DNA of 64,000 nucleotides, taken from assembly GCA_038254435.1 (NCBI GenBank), contig JBBSGD010000003.1, positions 1 through 64,000 on the forward strand. Reading direction: 5' to 3'. The notes under the pieces were generated by a model that was given only the letters and a program-made list of their open reading frames with translations, made no database searches and had not been told where the DNA came from. Source of the stretch: JBBSGD01 sp038254435 (lineage in GTDB: Bacteria; Actinomycetota; CADDZG01; WHSQ01). Both the position numbers and the translations under genes were made by a program. Positions 51,807-60,044 of this stretch are shown piece after piece (the first letter of the stretch is position 1; every line of letters starts with the position of its first letter).

Positions 51807-52616
51807 TCAGCGTGCGAGCAACTGCGTCGCGTCGGGCAGCCGGCAGAGGAACCCGGGCGAGCCGAGAAACAGACCTCCATCGACGTTGACGCAGCGCCCC
51901 CCTCGATAGACAAAGGGGGACACGGCGGACTGCGGCGAGCCTCCGGTGATTACCGGAATGGGGGTGTGCCCGTGTACGAGACCTTCGCCCCCGAACGCGG
52001 CGCGCATCCTCGCCAGCCTGGCCCCTCCGCCCGAAGCGAGAAAGGCGTTGCGCCGCGCAAAGGCGGACACCAGCGCGTCCCAGGCAATGGGGTCGTCGCC
52101 GCTCAGCACAGCGGTTAGGGCGGCGTTGACCTCCTCGATCTTTGTTCCAAAGGAGATGTACATGGTCGAGTCGGCGTGCACGAGAAGCCACCCTTTCGAC
52201 GCAGCCATGGCGGGCCGCCGGCTCAACCACGCAATGTGCTCCGCCCCCAGACCTTCGAGGTCGCGTGGATAGCCCCCGTTTTGCCGCCAGTCGTCGACGA
52301 AGGTCCCGCCGATCCCAGTGCTCGAATCGCCCCCGAACTTGTGCGCCGCCAGCAAGAGGACCTCGTGGTTCCCGAGCAGCGACTCGACGTGTCCGCCGGC
52401 GCGGCGCGCTTGGTCCTGCAGGCGCATCACCAGCTCGACCGCTTCGAGGCCGCCCGGCCCCCGATCCATGAGGTCACCGATGAAGCACAGAACGTCGCGC
52501 TCACCGGACCAGTCGAGCCGCTCGTCGATGAGGCGCGCGTCCCGCAAGAGACGCATCAGAACCTCGAGCTGACCGTGGACGTCACCCATGATCCACACCG
52601 ACCGGCCGGAGCTCAT
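51807..52616 (-). CDS. ApaH/PrpE-like metallophosphatase
   Basis: A 269-residue Ser/Thr-phosphatase-type calcineurin-fold enzyme. Motifs are GDVHGQLEVL, FIGDLMDRGPGGLE, LLGNHEVLLLA, a late WLLVHADS and LVHGHTPIPV. Candidates are protein or dinucleoside-tetraphosphate phosphatase; the substrate is unknown. ATG 52616 begins 20 bp after the tRNA-Ser(CGA) 3' end; an extension to 52664 would run into the tRNA. Confidence 0.88.
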   Translation of the reverse strand: MSSGRSVWIMGDVHGQLEVLMRLLRDARLIDERLDWSGERDVLCFIGDLMDRGPGGLEAVELVMRLQDQARRAGGHVESLLGNHEVLLLAAHKFGGDSSTGIGGTFVDDWRQNGGYPRDLEGLGAEHIAWLSRRPAMAASKGWLLVHADSTMYISFGTKIEEVNAALTAVLSGDDPIAWDALVSAFARRNAFLASGGGARLARMRAAFGGEGLVHGHTPIPVITGGSPQSAVSPFVYRGGRCVNVDGGLFLGSPGFLCRLPDATQLLAR

Positions 52617-52636
52617 CCGGTTGCGTGCGCACACGA

Positions 52637-52727
52637 TGGCGGTGGGGGTGGGATTTGAACCCACGGAGGGCGTGAACCCTCAATCGCTTTCGAGGCGATC
52701 CCGTTATGGCCGCTTCGGTACCCCACC
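52637..52727 (-). tRNA. tRNA-Ser (anticodon CGA)
   Basis: A 91-nt class II tRNA with acceptor GGTGGGG/CCCCACC, anticodon loop CTCGAAA giving CGA, a long variable arm and an encoded CCA (complement of 52637-52639). Confidence 0.96.
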
Positions 52728-52776
52728 ATTGGCTTCACGAGTATACGAAGACGGTTATCGGCCCCGGATTTACGGC

Positions 52777-53256
52777 TCAGACCGGCCGGGCCGTTCCGCG
52801 GCGGGCTCCGAAGAACGAGCGCAGAAGCTCGGCGCACTCGTCCGCAAGCACGCCGCTCGTGATGGCGACGTGATGGTTGAGACGAGGGTCCTGCACGACG
52901 TTGTAAAGGGAGTAAGCGGCACCTGCCTTGGGGTCCTGCGGACCGTACACCAGCCTGTCCACATGCCCGAGCACGAGCGCTCCGGAGCACATCGGGCACG
53001 GCTCCAGCGTGACATAGATCGTGGTCCCCTCGAGGCGCCGGCGGCCGAGAGCTGCAGCCCCTCGCTGCAGAGCCAGCAGCTCTGCGTGTGCGGTGGGGTC
53101 CTGTCTCAGCTCCCGCTCGTTGCCGGCCTCGGCCACGATCACATCCCGGTGGACGAGGACCGCTCCGATCGGAACGTCATCGTGCTCGAGTGCCGTGCGG
53201 GCTTGGGCCAGGGCGGCTCGCATCAGCTGCTCATCCCGCGCGCCGGGGCCGCTCAC
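52777..53256 (-). CDS. tadA: tRNA adenosine(34) deaminase
   Basis: A 159-residue cytidine-deaminase-fold zinc enzyme converting A34 to inosine in tRNA-Arg(ACG). The zinc site is HAE in PTAHAELLAL and PCPMC in VTLEPCPMCSGA. VPIGAVLVH and the C-terminal helix DECAELLRSFF are conserved. Its substrate tRNA-Arg(ACG) is encoded about 740 bp upstream on the same strand. It overlaps the preceding PGPGW gene by 4 bp. Confidence 0.95.
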   Translation of the reverse strand: MSGPGARDEQLMRAALAQARTALEHDDVPIGAVLVHRDVIVAEAGNERELRQDPTAHAELLALQRGAAALGRRRLEGTTIYVTLEPCPMCSGALVLGHVDRLVYGPQDPKAGAAYSLYNVVQDPRLNHHVAITSGVLADECAELLRSFFGARRGTARPV

Positions 53257-53945
53257 TCCTGCGGAGACCGCTTGCGCCGTTGCTTGACCCGGTTGGTCGC
53301 CTCTGTGGAGCGCTGTTTAGCCCATGCGAGCGCGTCCTTGGCCCAGTCATACTCCCCGGCCAGAACGCCGAACCCGGCGATGATCAGCAGGATGCCCGGT
53401 CCGGGCAGCACCAGCAGGAGCACGCCGCCACACAGCAACAGCACCCCCAGCACCGTGACGAGTATCCTGCGCCACCGGTCTGCCGGGGACCGCTTGGGTG
53501 GCATGACTTCGACTGCCGGGCTCGCCGAGAAGGGGCCAAGGTCCGCCGTGGGGGTCAGGACGCGCCGGGGCTGTGGCGCGAGGGCGTGCAACCTGGCGAC
53601 GAAGCGCTCGATGCGACGGGCCGTGCCCCCGCTCGTCGCCGGCATAAGGGCCACGTGAGACGCGCCGGCCCCCTCGACTCCGACCACGGGCGCCTCGGCC
53701 CGGCGCGTGCTGACGCCCCACGAGGCGACGTCTGACCAGGCGACCGCGTGGTGATTACGCTCCTTGCCGGTCCAGCGCACTATGAAGCGCCGCTCGGTGA
53801 GAACAAGAAATCCTTCCCGTTTGTCTTCGGGATGCTCGGCCCTCACCCACTCGAGGACCTGTTCGCCCTCGTCCAGGCGAGAGGCCGCAGGCCCGAGGAT
53901 CTGCTTCATGCGCTCCCTGGCGATCCATGCAAACGGCCCTGACAA
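53253..53945 (-). CDS. PGPGW-family membrane protein
   Basis: A 230-residue protein. The N-terminal half is soluble and contains a PH-like pattern (GFLVLTERRFIVRWTGKER). The C-terminal half has two TM helices around LLLCGGVLLLVLPGPGILLI, the PGPGxxxxxxG signature of this actinobacterial family. The function is unknown. The ATGA overlap couples it to tadA. Confidence 0.78.
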   Translation of the reverse strand: MSGPFAWIARERMKQILGPAASRLDEGEQVLEWVRAEHPEDKREGFLVLTERRFIVRWTGKERNHHAVAWSDVASWGVSTRRAEAPVVGVEGAGASHVALMPATSGGTARRIERFVARLHALAPQPRRVLTPTADLGPFSASPAVEVMPPKRSPADRWRRILVTVLGVLLLCGGVLLLVLPGPGILLIIAGFGVLAGEYDWAKDALAWAKQRSTEATNRVKQRRKRSPQE

Positions 53946-53996
53946 ACGATTCTCCCTGCTTGGGTGGCGGGGTCTTGGGGTCGTGGTCGCAAGCCT

Positions 53997-54073
53997 TGGT
54001 ACGCCCGGAGGGATTCGAACCCCCGACCTTCCGGTCCGTAGCCGGACGCTCTAATCCGCTGAGCTACGGGCGC
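53997..54073 (-). tRNA. tRNA-Arg (anticodon ACG)
   Basis: A 77-nt tRNA with acceptor GCGCCCG, anticodon loop CTACGGA giving ACG, T-arm GGGGTTCGAATCCC and encoded CCA (complement of 53997-53999). It is the substrate of TadA, encoded just downstream; A34 must become inosine to read CGU, CGC and CGA. Confidence 0.96.
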
Positions 54074-54135
54074 ATGGGGGCACTGTAACGCGCGACGGGC
54101 CGCAAGCAAGACGGTGCGGGCGGGTGAAGCTACAG

Positions 54136-54225
54136 CGGAGGCGCGGGGATTTGAACCCCGGAAGGAGCTATAAACCCCTTAACGCATTAGCAGTGCGCTC
54201 CCTTCGGCCGCTCGGGCACGCCTCC
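54136..54225 (-). tRNA. tRNA-Ser (anticodon GCU)
   Basis: A 90-nt class II tRNA with acceptor GGAGGCG/CGCCTCC, anticodon loop CTGCTAA giving GCT, a long variable arm and T-arm GGGGTTCAAATCCCC. CCA is not encoded. Decodes AGC/AGU. Confidence 0.95.
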
Positions 54226-54254
54226 GCCACGCATCATAGAGGAATGGGTTCCGC

Positions 54255-54803
54255 CTACAGGTAGGTCCCCTCGCCGCCTCCGTGGGGCTGCCCGGGCTGC
54301 CCGGAGGGGAGGCTGCGACGGCGCATCTCCTCGAACTGTGCTCGCGCCTCCATCTGCTGGGCGAACAGCATGGCTTGGATGCCGTGGAAGAGCCCCTCGA
54401 GCCACCCCACGAGCTGAGCGTGGGCGACGCGCAGCTCCGCGTCGCTGGGCGTGCGGGCGTTAAAGGGCGGGCTGAGGCGGTCGAGCTCCTCGCTCAGCTC
54501 CGGGGACAGGACCCCGGCCAGCTCTTTCACCGACGTCTCGTAGATATCGCGTAGCCGTTGGCGGCTGTCCTCGTCGAGCGGGGCCTGGCGAACCTCATCG
54601 AGCAGCTGGCGCACCATCGATCCGATCCGCATGACCTTCGCGGGAGACTGGACGGCCTCGTGCTCGGCGCGGTCCTCTTCGCCGAGCGGCGTAGGCAGCC
54701 CCTCCGCCTGGTTACCGGCCTCGTTACCGGCCTCGTTACCGGCCTCGTTACCGGCCTCGTTCCCGGCGAGAGTGGACTCGTCCTCCGGACGTCTGTCTTG
54801 CAT
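54255..54803 (-). CDS. Bacterial proteasome activator (Bpa/PafE)
   Basis: A 182-residue helical protein of the DUF2587 family. After a disordered N terminus with five NEAG-type repeats, four helices would form the ring (SMVRQLLDEVRQAPLDEDSR, then SELSEELDRLSPPF, AQLVGWLEGLFHGIQAMLF). The C terminus GGGEGTYL matches the GxYL tail that docks in the 20S alpha-ring. It opens the proteasome for ATP-independent degradation of some substrates. ATG 54803 has a weak GGGGTGCC; ATG 54854 would extend it. Confidence 0.9.
   Translation of the reverse strand: MQDRRPEDESTLAGNEAGNEAGNEAGNEAGNQAEGLPTPLGEEDRAEHEAVQSPAKVMRIGSMVRQLLDEVRQAPLDEDSRQRLRDIYETSVKELAGVLSPELSEELDRLSPPFNARTPSDAELRVAHAQLVGWLEGLFHGIQAMLFAQQMEARAQFEEMRRRSLPSGQPGQPHGGGEGTYL
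54711..54770. repeat. 12-bp tandem repeat inside bpa
   Basis: Four perfect copies of GTTACCGGCCTC (54711-54758) and a degenerate fifth (to 54770). They encode repeated Asn-Glu-Ala-Gly on the minus strand. As an in-frame 12-bp repeat it can change length by slippage without frameshifting. Confidence 0.95.
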
Positions 54804-54920
54804 GGCACCCCAATATGTAGAGAGTCTTGCGTGGGCCTCCTCGGGCGCGACCATACCGCCTTCGTACACGCCTGCTCAGTCCCCGGAGCGTGCCGTTCCT
54901 GCACTTAGGATCAGACGGCC

Positions 54921-55109
54921 ATGAGCTCCCTCAACCTCTTTCTTCTCGCACTGGCGATAGCCCTATTCGTGCTCGGTCTCAGGGCCCAACAGCTCAATTC
55001 GTTCATCGCAGACATCCTCATCCTGGTCGCGCTGTCAGTGCTCTTCTACGTAGTCTTCGTGCGCATTGCCCCGAGTAAGGGTGACCCGCCGAGAAAGTCC
55101 CCCAAATAG
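54921..55109 (+). CDS. Small two-TM membrane protein
   Basis: A 62-residue protein with two hydrophobic helices (about residues 4-20 and 28-48) and a basic, Pro-rich tail (SKGDPPRKSPK). No family is recognised. It is divergent from the proteasome activator gene. Confidence 0.6.
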   Translation: MSSLNLFLLALAIALFVLGLRAQQLNSFIADILILVALSVLFYVVFVRIAPSKGDPPRKSPK

Positions 55110-55144
55110 CGCCGGCGCCCGAGTCGCGCGGGAGTCGCATCGCC

Positions 55145-55897
55145 TCAGTCGAGAAGCAGCTCGACCGCCACTATTACCCCCACCACGATGACTACGTAGC
55201 GCAGTCCCTTCCCGGGGAGCCGGCGGGCAACCACCGCTCCAATCTGTCCCCCGATTACCGAGCCGGCAGCGAGCAGCAGAGCCGCCTCCCAATCGACGCG
55301 GGACACGATGATGAAGACCACAGCCGCGACCATGTTGACGACCGCCTGGAGGACGTTCTTGAGGGCGTTCAACCGCTGCATGTCGTCCGCCACGAAGATC
55401 GCCAGGAGCGCAATGAGGATCACGCCCTGGGCGGCGCCGAAGTAGCCCCCATAGACGCTGCTGAGAAACACCGTCACGATGAGGCCGCCGCGGCCCCCGG
55501 CCGTCGCGGTGGCGGCGAGTCCGAGCTTGGCCGACAGCCACGGCTGGACTGCCATCAATGCACAGGCGAGGAGGATGAGCCACGGGACGACCGCCTCGAA
55601 TGCCCGGGGCGGAAGGGCGAGGAGTAGCACCGCTCCCGTGATTGCCCCAAGGGTGCCAGCGGGCACCAGGAAAAGCAACCGGGACCTCGTGGCCGACAGC
55701 TCCCGGCGATAGCCGACGGCGCCGGAGATGGATCCCGGAAAGAGCCCCACCGTGTTGCTGACGTTGGCCAGCACCGGGGGTAGTCCAACTGCGAGAAGCG
55801 TCGGGAAGGTGATGAGAGAGCCGGACCCGACGATGGTGTTGACGACGCCGGCGGCGAGCCCCGCGGCGATGACCGCGGCGATCTGGAGCGACGTCAT
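55145..55897 (-). CDS. TauE/SafE family sulfite exporter-like protein
   Basis: A 250-residue membrane protein with about seven to eight TM helices and the family duplications (AAGVVNTIVGSGSLITFPTL, and later VYGGYFGAAQGVIL). It probably moves organic acids or sulfur anions; the substrate is unassigned. ATG 55897 is the first start followed by coding-like sequence; upstream in-frame residues are basic and improbable. Confidence 0.88.
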   Translation of the reverse strand: MTSLQIAAVIAAGLAAGVVNTIVGSGSLITFPTLLAVGLPPVLANVSNTVGLFPGSISGAVGYRRELSATRSRLLFLVPAGTLGAITGAVLLLALPPRAFEAVVPWLILLACALMAVQPWLSAKLGLAATATAGGRGGLIVTVFLSSVYGGYFGAAQGVILIALLAIFVADDMQRLNALKNVLQAVVNMVAAVVFIIVSRVDWEAALLLAAGSVIGGQIGAVVARRLPGKGLRYVVIVVGVIVAVELLLD

Positions 55898-56105
55898 CAG
55901 ACGCGCGCTCCCGGTGGCGCAGTTCTGGGCGCGGTGCGCGTTCCGCGCTGTGATGACTCGCCGAGCGGCCCCGCAACCATGGCTCGACCCTAAACGCCGC
56001 CACCGCCGGGGCCGAGGTGGGAAGCTCGGCGCGGGGCGCGGCGTTTGCAAGAGAGACGGCGCATTCGGCGCGCGCAGCCACTATGGAAGGAAGGTGTGTT
56101 GGGCC

Positions 56106-57026
56106 GTGACAAACGAGGTCAGAGCGTCTGCAGCCGGCGCAATGCCGGCCAACTCCACAACGTGGCAGCAGCCGATACATCCGGACACCGGTCTCGGCCC
56201 GGTGTCGTTGATGGTGGCCGATCTCGAGCGAATGCAGGGCTTCTATGCGAACGCCATCGGCCTGCAGGTGGTGAACCACTCCGGCGACGTGGTGCGGCTT
56301 GGATGTGGTGACACTGCTCTCATCGAGCTCATCGGCGACCCGGATGCTAGGGTGCGGCCGCGCGGGACCACGGGGCTGTTTCATGTCGCCGTCTTGACCC
56401 CGGATCGCACCGAGCTCGCACGCGCCATTCGCCGCGTCCTTGGCACCGGTTGGTCGTTCTCGGGAGCCTCGGACCATCTCGTGAGCGAGGCCATGTACCT
56501 CGACGATCCCGAGGGCAACGGAATCGAGATATACCGCGACCGGCCTCGCAACGAATGGCGCTATGTCGACGGACAGGTGGCCATGGCCACGCTGCCCCTT
56601 GACATCGACGGCGTCCTGGCCGAGCTCGGCGACAAGGACGCGCCCTCACAATTGTCCCCGGCCACCCGCATCGGCCACGTCCATCTGCAGGTCGCAGACC
56701 TCGCTGCGGCCGAAGCCTTTTACAGCGGGATCCTCGGGTTCGAGGTCACCGTGCGCGGCTACTCGGGTGCGCTGTTCGTGTCTGCAGGCGGCTATCACCA
56801 TCACATCGGGCTTAACACCTGGGCGAGCCGGGCCGCCGCCGCCCCGCCGCCGGGCGCAAGGGGGCTTTCGTTGTTCGAGATCGTGCTCCCGAATGCACAG
56901 GAGCGGGACCGACTCAAACGGCGGCTGCACGACGCCGGCGCCGCAGTCGAGGCGGTCGAAAACAACGTCGTCACCCAGGACCCCTTCGCCAACCGCATCC
57001 GCCTGAGCGCCCCTGTATCGAGCTGA
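56106..57026 (+). CDS. VOC-family (extradiol dioxygenase-like) protein
   Basis: A 306-residue two-module vicinal-oxygen-chelate protein. Metal-binding type residues recur: LGPVSLMVADLERM and FHVAVLT in module one, EGNGIEIYRD, then GHVHLQVADLAAAEAFYSG and HHHIGLNTW in module two. It resembles catechol 2,3-dioxygenase-type enzymes, but VOC substrates are hard to predict. GTG 56106 follows GGAAGGAAGG; ATG 56142 is the other start. Confidence 0.85.
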   Translation: MTNEVRASAAGAMPANSTTWQQPIHPDTGLGPVSLMVADLERMQGFYANAIGLQVVNHSGDVVRLGCGDTALIELIGDPDARVRPRGTTGLFHVAVLTPDRTELARAIRRVLGTGWSFSGASDHLVSEAMYLDDPEGNGIEIYRDRPRNEWRYVDGQVAMATLPLDIDGVLAELGDKDAPSQLSPATRIGHVHLQVADLAAAEAFYSGILGFEVTVRGYSGALFVSAGGYHHHIGLNTWASRAAAAPPPGARGLSLFEIVLPNAQERDRLKRRLHDAGAAVEAVENNVVTQDPFANRIRLSAPVSS

Positions 57027-57027
57027 C

Positions 57028-57065
57028 GCCGGTTCGCAGCCCTTGAGCCGGTTCGCAGCCCTTGA
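57028..57065. repeat. Perfect 19-bp tandem duplication
   Basis: GCCGGTTCGCAGCCCTTGA is repeated exactly at 57028-57046 and 57047-57065, directly after the VOC gene stop. It may be a recent duplication in the 3' region; no promoter or terminator structure is obvious. Confidence 0.95.
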
Positions 57066-57197
57066 GAGGAGTTGGGCTGGGTGCGGAGAACTACTCGTTC
57101 GAGGCCCTCGGCCTCCCGTGTGATGGCGGTAGCTTGCAGAGTGCGACCTCGGCCGGCCTCGGACGCAGCGAAATCAAGCGGACTCAGGAGTGATGAC

Positions 57198-58586
57198 ATG
57201 CCCACTGCACGGCGGATTCGCAACTTCGCGGCCCTCATTACGCTTGCGGCACTCGCCGCGGCGCCGGTAGCCGCTACCGCTCAGACACCCGGAGGCGGGG
57301 TAGTCACTCAAGCAACGGTGATCAAGCTCAACGTCAAGCCGACCAGCCGCACCTACCCTGTGTTCAACGCCGCCGGTCAGAAGGTAGGTGCGAAGAGCTG
57401 GCGCGTCACCACGGCGGGCGGCAACTGCTGTGAGGTCTACATCACGGCTGGCGCCGGCGGCCGGCTCATCGAGTTCGGCGGCACCTATCCGATCTATTCG
57501 GACGATCGCGGCATCAGCTGGTATCAGGTGACGCCGGTCACGCCTCTTATCAACGGCGAGGGCGCAGTAGTTGCCGGCCCCGGTGGAAGCATCGAGGCGA
57601 TCGGCTGGGACGCGTACTCCGGGGACCACCTCCAGTCGTTCAAGTACGACCCGGCGACCAAGTCCTGGGACGTCGCGGAGGTGACGCTGCACCAGCCCTT
57701 CTACGACCGGCCGTGGATCACGCTGGCGCGGGGGCCGTTCACGATCGACGGGCAGAAGGTTCCCTACGTCACCGTCGTACGCGGGGGTTATCCCTTCAAG
57801 GACCCGGAGCTGCTCAGCACCGACGGCCTCACTTACTCGCGAGTCACGAGTCCCGGGATCGATGAGCTCTCCACCTCCCCGGCGTCGGGGCCTGTGAAGG
57901 GTGCCGCATCGCCTGCCAGCCACAACCCGATCGCCGACTACTGGCAGCCGCACCCCGGCGCGGGAACGATTCCGCTGTCCGGTGGAGGCTTGCTGCAGCG
58001 CACCCAGCCCAACGACGGAGACCTTGCAACCTGCGGCCTCTCGCGCCTGCGCCAGATGGACGGCAAGTGGCAGTGCTACTCGCTGCCAACCAAGGTGAGG
58101 GGCACGGTGCGCCAGGACTCACGGGGCTGGCTCACACAGGTAGCGCCCGCGGCGGACGGTAAGTCGCTCGGCCTGAAGCTCTCCAAGGATGGAGGGACCA
58201 CGTGGTCGGCGCCCATCGCGTTGCGCCCTCCCAACCACGGCACGCTCGAGGCCAGCAACTACGACGTCAAGGTCAACGGAGCTCTCGGGGTCGCTGCCGT
58301 ATCGGCTCGCTTCGACAACGCCAAGAGCCAGGGGCAGGACATGCTCTTCCGGGTAAACGTCGGCTCGCTGTCGCCGAAGGTGACCGAGATCGAGTACCTC
58401 GGCAAGGGCGACATCAACACGGCAAACGACGCCGGCGGCTCCGCCGGCGACAGGTTCGACTACGCGACCGTGGCGATCCTCCCCGACGGGTCCCTTACCG
58501 CCTCATTCCAGGACAGCACGACGCTGGCAAGCGGTTCGCAGACCAAGCACGATCCTTGGCTCGCAGTCGAGAGCTCGGGGAACTAG
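57198..58586 (+). CDS. Secreted propeller-type protein (BNR/sialidase-like)
   Basis: A 462-residue exported protein. Residues 1-29 are a signal peptide ending near AATAQT. The body has propeller-like strands with Asp-box-like motifs (YSDDRGISWYQ, LSKDGGTTWSAP), and Cys pairs (GNCCEVYI, DLATCGLSR, KWQCYS). Catalytic sialidase residues are not evident. ATG 57198 has CAGGAG upstream. Function unknown. Confidence 0.75.
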   Translation: MPTARRIRNFAALITLAALAAAPVAATAQTPGGGVVTQATVIKLNVKPTSRTYPVFNAAGQKVGAKSWRVTTAGGNCCEVYITAGAGGRLIEFGGTYPIYSDDRGISWYQVTPVTPLINGEGAVVAGPGGSIEAIGWDAYSGDHLQSFKYDPATKSWDVAEVTLHQPFYDRPWITLARGPFTIDGQKVPYVTVVRGGYPFKDPELLSTDGLTYSRVTSPGIDELSTSPASGPVKGAASPASHNPIADYWQPHPGAGTIPLSGGGLLQRTQPNDGDLATCGLSRLRQMDGKWQCYSLPTKVRGTVRQDSRGWLTQVAPAADGKSLGLKLSKDGGTTWSAPIALRPPNHGTLEASNYDVKVNGALGVAAVSARFDNAKSQGQDMLFRVNVGSLSPKVTEIEYLGKGDINTANDAGGSAGDRFDYATVAILPDGSLTASFQDSTTLASGSQTKHDPWLAVESSGN

Positions 58587-58647
58587 CCTCCCGGCACCCG
58601 AGAAGCCGAACCCGAGGCGCCGCCCGGCGACCGCTAGGGTGGCGGCC

Positions 58648-59082
58648 ATGACGACCGACGAGGACGAGGTCGCGCGGCGTTGCGGCGAAGCGATGTACGC
58701 GCGCGACAAGGCGTCGCAACACCTCGGGATCGAGATCGTCGATGTCGCTCCCGGCCGGGCCAGCGCCCGCATGGCAATAACCGAGCTGATGGTCAACGGT
58801 CACGACATCGCTCACGGCGGCTACGTGTTCCTTCTTGCGGACACCGCGTTTGCCTTCGCCTGCAACACCTACAACGTCGTGACCGTCGCAGCAGCAGCCG
58901 AAGTCGTCTTCGTGGCCGCGGCGCGCCTCGGGGACGAGCTCGTGGCCGACGCGGCAGAGCGCGTGCGTTTCGGACGCAGCGGCATCTACGACGTAACGGT
59001 CAGGCGAGGCGACGGCGCCGTCGTCGCCGAGTTTCGCGGCACCAGCCGCTCCCGGCGCGAGCCCCTCCTTCCCGGCGAGTGA
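58648..59082 (+). CDS. paaI: PaaI-type hotdog thioesterase
   Basis: A 144-residue hotdog-fold acyl-CoA thioesterase. The active-site helix is visible in VNGHDIAHGGYVFLLADTAF, and the VTVAAAAEVVFVAAARLGDE strand pair follows. PaaI hydrolyses phenylacetyl-type CoA thioesters; no other paa genes are present, so the exact substrate is uncertain. ATG 58648 is used. Confidence 0.88.
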   Translation: MTTDEDEVARRCGEAMYARDKASQHLGIEIVDVAPGRASARMAITELMVNGHDIAHGGYVFLLADTAFAFACNTYNVVTVAAAAEVVFVAAARLGDELVADAAERVRFGRSGIYDVTVRRGDGAVVAEFRGTSRSRREPLLPGE

Positions 59083-59128
59083 TCGGGCGCGTCGAGCCAT
59101 CTGCATCGCCGCACCCATGCAGCGCCGC

Positions 59129-59914
59129 TCAGCTCCGCCGAAATCCCCCCTCGGAGTCAATCGTCTGGCCCGTTATCCACGCCGCCTCGTCGGTGCACAG
59201 CCACCCGACCAAGCGGGCCGCGTCCTCGGGCCGTCCCCACCGTCCAAACGGCATGCTCCCGAGGACCGACTGGTAGGTCTCGCGGCACGCCCAACCCGTG
59301 TCGGTGGGTCCGGGATTGACGGTGTTCACGGTTACGCCGCGCCCAGCGAGATGCGCGGCCAGAGTGGCCGTCACCCCCTGGACTGCGGCCTTCGAGGACG
59401 CGTAGGGCACCTCGGTGAGCATCGGCGCCAAATGCTGACCCGAGCTCATGAGAACCACGCGGCCTCCCGCGCGAGCATCGTCGTGCTGCGCCGCCCAGGC
59501 CTTGATCAGCAGCAGCGTCGCGCTCGAGTTGACACGGTAGCTGGCCTCGAGCTCCTCGGCCGTGAGCTCGTCGAGGCTCTGCGAAGAGCTCCGTGCGTGA
59601 TTGGCGATCACGATATCGAGGTGCCCCAGGACACCGAAAGCCTCGCTCACGAGCTCCTCGGGCGCTGAGGGGCCGGCAAGATCGAGCGCGAGGTGCTCGG
59701 CGCGGCGCCCGGACGCCGCCAGCTCGGTCACCAGCTCAGCGGGTTCGCTGGCGTCGTCGCCCCACGGCTGCCCGGCGTCGTGCGGGGCCCAGGAGTGGCA
59801 GAAGACATCGGCTCCGAGCAAGGACAGATGCCGCGCGATGGCAAAGCCGATCCCGGCGCGCCTGCTCACTCCCGTGATGAGCGCGCTCCTGCCCGCAAGG
59901 GGCTCGGGAGTCAA
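59129..59914 (-). CDS. SDR-family oxidoreductase
   Basis: A 261-residue short-chain dehydrogenase. The glycine loop is GVSRRAGIGFAIA, the catalytic Tyr-Lys is in PYASSKAAVQGV, and the Ser in VVLMSSGQH. The cofactor-binding NPGPTDTGWA is near residue 205. It could act on fatty acyl or ketone substrates; no pathway is assigned. Confidence 0.9.
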   Translation of the reverse strand: MTPEPLAGRSALITGVSRRAGIGFAIARHLSLLGADVFCHSWAPHDAGQPWGDDASEPAELVTELAASGRRAEHLALDLAGPSAPEELVSEAFGVLGHLDIVIANHARSSSQSLDELTAEELEASYRVNSSATLLLIKAWAAQHDDARAGGRVVLMSSGQHLAPMLTEVPYASSKAAVQGVTATLAAHLAGRGVTVNTVNPGPTDTGWACRETYQSVLGSMPFGRWGRPEDAARLVGWLCTDEAAWITGQTIDSEGGFRRS

Positions 59915-60044
59915 GGAGGATACCGCGACGAACCTCCTCTCTAGAGGCTCAGACCCTCACGACAGTGCTCGGCGCGTCGGATCCTCGCTCGTGTCCACGA
60001 GGTTGCCCCCGCCGTCGTCTTGTAGTCCGGTGTTGAGAACCACC

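Noticed and set aside
57198..58586. Catalytically active sialidase
   Set aside because: Asp boxes alone are a fold marker; the sialidase Arg triad and Tyr/Glu pair were not found.
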